Of a stretch of DNA of 12,606 nucleotides, positions 7,980-12,606 are shown one piece after another. The stretch spans positions 1 to 12,606 of the forward strand of contig CAJXGP010000014.1 of assembly GCA_913053915.1 (NCBI GenBank), read 5' to 3'. The notes below the pieces were generated by a model that saw only the letters and a list, made by a program, of their open reading frames with translations, was not told the DNA's origin and searched no databases. The position numbers and the translations under genes were made by a program. The stretch is from an uncultured Ignavibacteriales bacterium (GTDB taxonomy: Bacteria > Bacteroidota > Ignavibacteria > Ignavibacteriales > Ignavibacteriaceae). Position 1 is the first letter of the stretch, and each line of letters opens with the position of its first letter.

Positions 7980-8871
7980 GCAGCGGATTTTGGTGACCGG
8001 TGCTAACGGAATGTTGGGTCAACGAATAATTGATTTTTATTTAAAACAAGACAATACCCAATTGCTTGCTTGTTCAATAGAAAAAACTTCCGGTAATAAA
8101 GGTGTAGATTATGTAAGCTGTGATATAACGAAAAGGGAGGATATCAAAAGTATAATTTATGATTTTTACCCGGATTTTATAGTTAATGCGGCAGCATTTA
8201 CTAACGTTGATGCCAGTGAAATTGAACGTGAAACAGCTTGGAAAGTTAATGTGAAAGCCGTTGAATATCTTGCCGAAGCCGGTAGGGTACGCGATATTCA
8301 TTTAGTGCATATATCATCGGATTATATCTTTGACGGTAAACAAGGTCCATACTCGGAAACTGCTAAACCGAATCCGCTCGGTTATTATGGGCGGACAAAA
8401 TTAGCAAGTGAAAATACGCTTAAAATCAGCGGCACATTTTATACAATATTAAGAACCAACGTTTTATATGGTCACTCTGCAAACAGCCGTCCGGATTTTG
8501 TTAGATGGGTAATTAATTCAATACGCTCCGGTAAACCTATTCGCATAGTTACCGACCAAATTAATAACCCTACTTTTTTAGATGACCTTGTTCAAGCCAT
8601 TAATAAAACTATTGTATTCAAAAAACAAGGAGTCTATAATATTGGTGGAAAAGAACTTTTGTCACGCTATAAGTTTACTGAAATAATAGCCGATTTTTTC
8701 AAACTCGATAAATCTCTGATTACTCCGATTCGAACTAAAAACTTAAATCAAGCAGCTAAAAGACCTTTGAAATCCGGTTTGATTACTATCAAGGCGGAAA
8801 CGGAATTAAATTATAAACCTCACACGATTTTAGAATCACTGGCTATCATGAGGAAGGAACTTTCATTATGA
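7957..8871 (+). CDS. RmlD-like NAD(P)-dependent sugar-nucleotide reductase (dTDP-4-dehydrorhamnose reductase family)
   Basis: Extended short-chain dehydrogenase/reductase of 304 residues. ILVTGANGMLGQ (11-22) is the dinucleotide-binding glycine motif, SSDYIFDG (120-127) carries the catalytic Ser region, and YGRTK (144-148) is the YxxxK catalytic pair. NNPTFLDDL (203-211) is typical of RmlD substrate-binding proteins. RmlD reduces dTDP-4-dehydrorhamnose to dTDP-rhamnose, but no rmlA, rmlB or rmlC is present, and many RmlD-like proteins do other work, including MAT2B-like ones, so the substrate is open. The ATG at 7957 overlaps the kinase gene by 23 bases and has a purine-rich GAAAGAAG upstream. 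Its stop overlaps the next start as ATGA, implying translational coupling. Confidence 0.85.
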   Translation: MLSNDIIKQRILVTGANGMLGQRIIDFYLKQDNTQLLACSIEKTSGNKGVDYVSCDITKREDIKSIIYDFYPDFIVNAAAFTNVDASEIERETAWKVNVKAVEYLAEAGRVRDIHLVHISSDYIFDGKQGPYSETAKPNPLGYYGRTKLASENTLKISGTFYTILRTNVLYGHSANSRPDFVRWVINSIRSGKPIRIVTDQINNPTFLDDLVQAINKTIVFKKQGVYNIGGKELLSRYKFTEIIADFFKLDKSLITPIRTKNLNQAAKRPLKSGLITIKAETELNYKPHTILESLAIMRKELSL

Positions 8872-10700
8872 AAAGGTTTTCAATTATTATTATGCTATTA
8901 TTATTCAGTCTTATACCATTAAAATCATTTGCGCAGCGTAAAGTACCCCAGTGGGCTAAAGGAATAGTTTGGTATCAGATTTTCCCCGGAAGATTTGCAA
9001 ACGGAGATACGAGCAATGATCCTACCGGTGAAAAAGTAGCTCTTGAATTCGGTAAAAAACCTAAAGGCTGGCAGGTAACTCGCTGGACAAGTAATTGGTT
9101 TGCCGAATCAAAATGGGAGAAAAAATTAGGAGGAAATTTCCGTAGTCATTTATACGAAAGAAGATATGGCGGTGATATTCAAGGAATAATTGATCACTTG
9201 GGCTACTTAAAAAAATTGGGAATCGGTGCTATTTATCTGAACCCCATTTTTGATGCCATTTCCCTTCATAAATATGATGCTTCTACTTTTCATCATGTAG
9301 ATGTTAATTTTGGACCTGATCCTGAAGGTGATAAAAAAATAATCGCTTCCGAAAATCCGGATGATCCTTCTACTTGGAAATGGACTTCTGCCGATAAACT
9401 TTTTCTCAAACTGATCAAAGATGTTCATAAACTAGGTATGAAAATAATAATAGACGGAGTTTTTGATCATACAGGTGTTCAATTTTGGGCTTTTCAAGAT
9501 ATAATTAAAAACGGGAAAAAATCTAAATATAAAAATTGGTATGAAATCAAATCTTTTGATAATCCCTCAACTCCGAAGAACGAATTTGATTATAAAGGAT
9601 GGTGGGGAAATAAATCACTTCCTATTTTTAACAGAACTAAAAATGACCTTGCACCCGGACCCAAACAGTATATTTTTAACATAACTAAAAGATGGATGGA
9701 CCCTGATAATGACGGAAATACTGCCGATGGTATTGATGGTTGGCGTTTGGATGTAGCTAATGAAATCCCACTCGGTTTTTGGTACGATTGGAGCAAATTG
9801 GTGAAATCAATTAATCCCGATGCGTTGTTAGTTGCCGAGCTATGGAAATTGTCGCCGAAATTTATTACTAAAAATGGTCCTTTCGATTCATTAATGAATT
9901 ACAACTTCGCCTATGTTGTAGATAAATTTTTTATTGCCAGAAAGAAAAGAATAACTACTTCGGAATTTATAGATGAACTCCAAAAAATCGATAAAACTTA
10001 TCCTAAACAAAATCTTGATGTATTACTTAACTTAGTTGACAGCCATGATACTGAAAGAATTTCTTCAATGATTGCAAACCCCGATAGAAAATATGATCAA
10101 GGAGCTAATGAGCAAAATCCTAATTATAATCCCGGAAAACCTGATTCTGCTGATTATCATATACAAAAATTAATAGCTGCCTTTCAAATGACTTATCGTG
10201 GGGCTCCTATGATTTATTACGGCGATGAAGTAGGGATGTGGGGCGCTGACGATCCTCATGATAGGAAACCGATGGTCTGGGCAAATTTAAAATATGATGA
10301 TGAGGTAATTACTCCGCTTTCAGGTTTTAAAAAAGGATTCGGCTCATATAAGGTAGGCGTAAATGAAAATCTTTTAAATTTTTATAAAAAAATTATTTTA
10401 ATAAGAAATAATAACCTAACTCTCAAACTAGGCAATATGAAGTTCTTATATTCCAATAATAAAAATGATACATTTGCTTTTTCAAGAACTTACAAGAATA
10501 AAGAAGTGGTTGCGGCTTTTAATATCGGAACAAAAAAAGATTCGTTTTATGTGCCCGTTAGAGGTAAGAAAATCATCTTTAAGGAACTAATTAACGGCGG
10601 TAAGGGTTTAATATCTGCTTCACCGGAAAGCAAAGCCGGGTTATCAATTAGTTTGCAACCGTTGTCCGTTAAAATTTATAAATTAACCGTTTTAAAATAG
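8868..10700 (+). CDS. Exported GH13 alpha-amylase-family enzyme (neopullulanase/cyclomaltodextrinase-like)
   Basis: Acts on alpha-glucans or malto-oligosaccharides. Residues 1-22 form a signal peptide (KR, a hydrophobic run, cleavage near SFA-Q), so it is exported. The GH13 barrel begins at once with GIVWYQIFPGRFANGD (32-47). Conserved regions: I DGVFDH at 196-201, II DGWRLD at 290-295 (nucleophile Asp295), III VAELW at 322-326 (acid/base Glu324), IV VDSHDTER at 390-397 (transition-state Asp394). GADDPHDRKPM (459-469) is typical of the neopullulanase/cyclomaltodextrinase/maltogenic group. A C-terminal beta domain covers about 520-610. Unlike classical neopullulanases it has no N-terminal CBM34-like domain, and unlike the peptidase at the window start it has no T9SS tail, which suggests a periplasmic location. 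AGGAAGGA (8851-8858) is a strong ribosome binding site. Confidence 0.92.
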   Translation: MKRFSIIIMLLLFSLIPLKSFAQRKVPQWAKGIVWYQIFPGRFANGDTSNDPTGEKVALEFGKKPKGWQVTRWTSNWFAESKWEKKLGGNFRSHLYERRYGGDIQGIIDHLGYLKKLGIGAIYLNPIFDAISLHKYDASTFHHVDVNFGPDPEGDKKIIASENPDDPSTWKWTSADKLFLKLIKDVHKLGMKIIIDGVFDHTGVQFWAFQDIIKNGKKSKYKNWYEIKSFDNPSTPKNEFDYKGWWGNKSLPIFNRTKNDLAPGPKQYIFNITKRWMDPDNDGNTADGIDGWRLDVANEIPLGFWYDWSKLVKSINPDALLVAELWKLSPKFITKNGPFDSLMNYNFAYVVDKFFIARKKRITTSEFIDELQKIDKTYPKQNLDVLLNLVDSHDTERISSMIANPDRKYDQGANEQNPNYNPGKPDSADYHIQKLIAAFQMTYRGAPMIYYGDEVGMWGADDPHDRKPMVWANLKYDDEVITPLSGFKKGFGSYKVGVNENLLNFYKKIILIRNNNLTLKLGNMKFLYSNNKNDTFAFSRTYKNKEVVAAFNIGTKKDSFYVPVRGKKIIFKELINGGKGLISASPESKAGLSISLQPLSVKIYKLTVLK

Positions 10701-10815
10701 TACCAATTAATGTTATCAACAGTGAGTGAGAATTTTTTTTTGTTGAAAAATTATTTAAGAGCGCGGAATTATTCCATAGAATAAATAAAACTTAAAACTA
10801 ACAAGTATTTTCTAT
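10701..10815. other. Downstream region of the GH13 gene
   Basis: 115 bases with no gene. It holds only AT-rich stems such as TTATTC-CATA-GAATAA near 10768-10783 and a poly-T run of nine near 10732. No convincing GC-rich terminator is present, so read-through into the tRNA-Arg gene cannot be excluded. Confidence 0.4.
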
Positions 10816-10873
10816 AAAGGTATTTCTCTTGTGAATAATCTTTGTTTATTGTTTATATTCATAATTTGAAAAC
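10816..10873 (+). repeat. Intergenic promoter-like element, copy 2
   Basis: Second copy of the ~57-base element at 6937-6993, here starting AAAGGTATTTCTCTTGTGAA and ending TTTGAAAAC. It ends 49 bases before tRNA-Arg. Confidence 0.6.
10841..10868 (+). promoter_or_regulatory. Candidate promoter of tRNA-Arg
   Basis: TTTG (10841-10844), 17 bases, then TAATTTG (10862-10868), fitting the Bacteroidota -33/-7 pattern. The predicted start near 10874 gives a leader of about 50 bases that would be removed during tRNA processing. Confidence 0.5.
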
Positions 10874-10922
10874 GACCTTTTTAGATACTCTTAATAATAA
10901 AAGATCATGAATAAAAGATAAA

Positions 10923-10996
10923 GCCCCGGTAGCTCAGTAGGATAGAGCGTCGGTTTCCTAAACCGCAGGTCGGAGGTTCGAATCCTCTCCGGGGTA
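10923..10996 (+). tRNA. tRNA-Arg (anticodon CCT)
   Basis: Full cloverleaf of 74 bases: acceptor GCCCCGG/CCGGGGT, D stem GCTC/GAGC, anticodon stem with loop TTCCTAA (anticodon CCT at 10957-10959, reading AGG), variable loop AGGTC, T arm GGAGG-TTCGAAT-CCTCT. The discriminator base is A, and CCA is not encoded. Small irregularities are a G1-U72 wobble and a U27-C43 mismatch at the base of the anticodon stem. There are no other tRNA genes in the window. Confidence 0.95.
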
Positions 10997-11087
10997 CAAT
11001 AATTCAATAGTTTTTTATAACATTACTTTGAAATTTTATTGCCCGTTGAATTTTTTTATAACAAAAAACCGGTTCTAAAAAAAAATT

Positions 11088-11603
11088 TCAAAAAGCCTCT
11101 CCGGATAATTTATTGTAAGTATCATAAGTTTTTTTATCGAAACATACGAAAACAATTTTTTCAATTTGATTATTATTTTCTAAAAAGTTTTTGACTTCTT
11201 TAAATGCAATTTTTGTTGCTCTTTCGAGTGGAAAGCGGTATACACCGGTACTGATTGCGGGAAAGGCAATTGTTTGTATTTTATTATCAACTGTGAGTTT
11301 TAATGAATTTTGATAGCATTTTAGTAAGAGAAAATCTTCATTATGGTTTCCGCCGTACCAAACCGGTCCGACGGTATGGATTATATATTTAGCAGACAAT
11401 TTAAATCCCGGAGTTATTTTCGCTTCACCTGTTGGGCATCCATTTAGCTTTCTGCAATAATCTAGAAGTTCCGGACCGGCAGCTCTGTGAATTGCTCCAT
11501 CAACTCCTCCCCCGCCCAGCAGAGTAATGTTCGCGGCGTTTACAATTGCATCAACTTTCAGCTTAGTTATATCGCCTAGTACAATTTTAATTTTGTCTTC
11601 CAT
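11088..11603 (-). CDS. Macro-domain protein (MacroD/YmdB-type, O-acetyl-ADP-ribose deacetylase or ADP-ribosyl hydrolase family)
   Basis: A 171-residue single macro domain. GDITKL with Asp11 (adenine-binding position), VNAAN (21-25), [14 protein letters not shown] (30-43, catalytic Asp35), [10 protein letters not shown] (55-64), HTVGP (76-80) and ISTGVYRFP (117-125, phosphate loop) are all intact and match the MacroD type. Members bind ADP-ribose and hydrolyse O-acetyl-ADP-ribose or remove mono-ADP-ribose from proteins or nucleic acid ends. GGAGA at 11611-11615 is a good ribosome binding site seven bases before the ATG. The gene starts 15 bases after the stop of the truncated recombinase and in the same frame, so it is probably on that transcript. 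No ADP-ribosyltransferase partner is seen, so a DarTG-like system is not supported. Confidence 0.93.
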   Translation of the reverse strand: MEDKIKIVLGDITKLKVDAIVNAANITLLGGGGVDGAIHRAAGPELLDYCRKLNGCPTGEAKITPGFKLSAKYIIHTVGPVWYGGNHNEDFLLLKCYQNSLKLTVDNKIQTIAFPAISTGVYRFPLERATKIAFKEVKNFLENNNQIEKIVFVCFDKKTYDTYNKLSGEAF

Positions 11604-11618
11604 AAATTTATCTCCGGT

Positions 11619-12227
11619 CTATTTATAAAGCTCGAAATTCCTATAAGACAGTAAATAGATGATATTTCTTTTGTTGCTTTTTTTTGCTCCAGTTATTTTT
11701 AAGGTGGCTTTTATCAGGTCTAAATCACAAAGGTTTATTCTTTGTAGTTCTCTGGTGGTAATGCCTTGATGAACCAATAAACTAAGCATTAAATAATTCC
11801 GCTCTTTGCTTAAAAAGGATTGTTTGCGTTGATTTTTTGGTATGTGCTTATCGTTGTAGTTTCTTACAAAACTGTGGTAGTAATCATCGGCAAGCTGTGT
11901 GAGTTCTTCACTTGTGAAAATGTTGTAAAGTTTCTTTTTATTTGCTCCTCTAATCTTTAAAAATGTGGTTGGATTACTTGGTACTAAATCAGCTTTGAGC
12001 AAAAAAGTAAAGTAATGGTTGATTGCTAAAAGGGTATTTCTTCGGGTAATATTTTCGTGTTGCTTGTTGTTTTTTAGGTAAGCTAAATAATTTAAAATAT
12101 CCTTTTTGGTGCAGTTAATTACTTCTTTATCAAACCAGTTCAAAAAGCTGTTTACATAGCGGATATAAATGTTTTGAGTGGCTTGGGCTAAATCTTTGCT
12201 TTGTAGATATTCTTTAAATTCTTGCAT
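11619..12227 (-). CDS. C-terminally truncated tyrosine recombinase/phage-type integrase
   Basis: 202 residues: an N-terminal SAM-like core-binding domain (about 1-95, with ATQNIYIRYVNSFLNWF and LLAINHYFTFL) followed by the beginning of the catalytic domain. Arg159 in GITTRELQRI is the first catalytic arginine, and Lys182 or Lys183 in GAKKSNKR the beta-hairpin lysine. The protein stops at residue 202, before the HxxR box, the second histidine and the nucleophilic tyrosine, so it should not catalyse strand exchange. Complete relatives run to about 270-300 residues. The missing part is not downstream: a macro-domain gene begins 15 bases after the TAG. Probably a remnant of an integrated element near tRNA-Arg; a role as a DNA-binding fragment is possible but unproven. 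The frame is open upstream of the ATG as far as the stop of the preceding gene. Confidence 0.8.
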   Translation of the reverse strand: MQEFKEYLQSKDLAQATQNIYIRYVNSFLNWFDKEVINCTKKDILNYLAYLKNNKQHENITRRNTLLAINHYFTFLLKADLVPSNPTTFLKIRGANKKKLYNIFTSEELTQLADDYYHSFVRNYNDKHIPKNQRKQSFLSKERNYLMLSLLVHQGITTRELQRINLCDLDLIKATLKITGAKKSNKRNIIYLLSYRNFELYK

Positions 12228-12269
12228 TTCTTCAAATTCTGTTTTTAATGTCGTCCTACTGTTAAAGGC

Positions 12270-12593
12270 TTATGCTTGTTGGTTTTGAGAGTTGGACACT
12301 TGGGTTTGGCTAACTGTCTTACTGTTGCTATTAATGTTGTTGTTTTGGATAAGGGTGTAATAATATTGGCGGTTTTTCCATACTCGGGTTAGTTTTTCTT
12401 GTTCGCACAAGCGTTTTAAATATCGGGCTTCGGTAATGTAGCTTCTTTGTGTTAAAGGCGTAAAATCGCTTGGTAAATATACTCTGTTGGGTTGTTGGGC
12501 TTCGAGTTCAAGCAATAATTTAAAGGTGTGTTCTTCTTTTTCCTTTATTCTTATTCGTTTGCTTGGCTTTTGAATTGGTTCAGTTGCTGCCAT
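12270..12593 (-). CDS. Unrecognised small basic protein, possible DNA-binding, next to the integrase remnant
   Basis: 107 residues that I do not recognise. A basic, charged N-terminus (KPSKRIRIKEKEEH) is followed by a helix-rich middle (about 23-85: TFKLLLELEAQ, SYITEARYLKRLCEQEKL, then VWKNRQYYYTLI), a pattern that could be a winged-helix-like fold. The last ~25 residues are a low-complexity N/S/Q tail. The frame is still open at the window edge, so the true start may be further upstream. Its TAA is followed, in the same frame and 14 codons later, by the ATG of the truncated recombinase, so the two are probably co-transcribed and may belong to the same mobile element. Function not assigned. 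Confidence 0.55.
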   Translation of the reverse strand: MAATEPIQKPSKRIRIKEKEEHTFKLLLELEAQQPNRVYLPSDFTPLTQRSYITEARYLKRLCEQEKLTRVWKNRQYYYTLIQNNNINSNSKTVSQTQVSNSQNQQA

Positions 12594-12606
12594 TAATGAG
12601 GTTGGC

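Noticed and set aside
11011..11063. TTTTTTATAACA occurring twice (11011-11022, 11052-11063)
   Set aside because: The same 12-mer also occurs inside the methyltransferase gene near 4071; low complexity in AT-rich DNA explains it.
11088..11603. Macro domain as the antitoxin half of a DarTG-type toxin-antitoxin system
   Set aside because: No ADP-ribosyltransferase toxin gene adjoins it, and the protein is a stand-alone MacroD-like domain without the extra DarG C-terminal region.
1..12606. CRISPR array, retron or other repeat-based system
   Set aside because: No regularly spaced repeats, no cas genes and no reverse transcriptase were seen on either strand.

Overview
This AT-rich window most likely comes from a member of the Ignavibacteria/Bacteroidota-Chlorobi group. 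Evidence seen: a C-terminal Type IX secretion sorting domain with the phrase YQNFPNPFNPSTTIRF, typical of Ignavibacteriales; a bacillithiol-synthesis glycosyltransferase (BshA); weak Shine-Dalgarno sequences; and possible promoters with Bacteroidota-like spacing (TTTG, 17-20 bases, TA-rich/TTTG-like -7 box). The taxonomic placement is an inference.

Layout. (1) 2-1177 (+): 3' part of a secreted M14-type zinc peptidase with a golvesin-like domain and a T9SS sorting tail. (2) 1289-3200 (+): an Lrp/AsnC regulator followed after 37 bases by type I glutamine synthetase, a probable nitrogen-assimilation operon with a candidate promoter and AT-rich dyad in front and a hairpin terminator behind. (3) 3307-6686 (-): a single-cysteine ArsC/Spx-like thioredoxin-fold protein, an RsmF/RsmB-like rRNA m5C methyltransferase that must start at TTG, and BshA. 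(4) 6687-7091: a 405-base divergent intergenic region holding a probable promoter element. (5) 7092-10700 (+): three overlapping genes (PfkB-family kinase, RmlD-like NAD(P)-dependent reductase, exported GH13 alpha-glucanase), clearly one transcription unit. (6) 10923-10996 (+): tRNA-Arg(CCT), preceded by a second copy of the promoter-like element seen in region 4. (7) 11088-12593 (-): a macro-domain protein, a tyrosine recombinase lacking its C-terminal catalytic half, and an unrecognised small basic protein. All three lie in one reading frame, separated only by single stop codons and short spacers.

How the parts relate. Regions 1-5 look like ordinary chromosomal housekeeping and secreted degradative genes. 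Region 7, next to a tRNA gene and carrying a broken integrase, looks like the eroded edge of an integrated element, with the macro-domain gene now sitting where the recombinase catalytic half should be. No complete new defence or mobile system is visible. The best candidates for a second look are the integrase/macro junction, the ~57-base element shared by the kinase operon and the tRNA gene, and the kinase-reductase-amylase operon.
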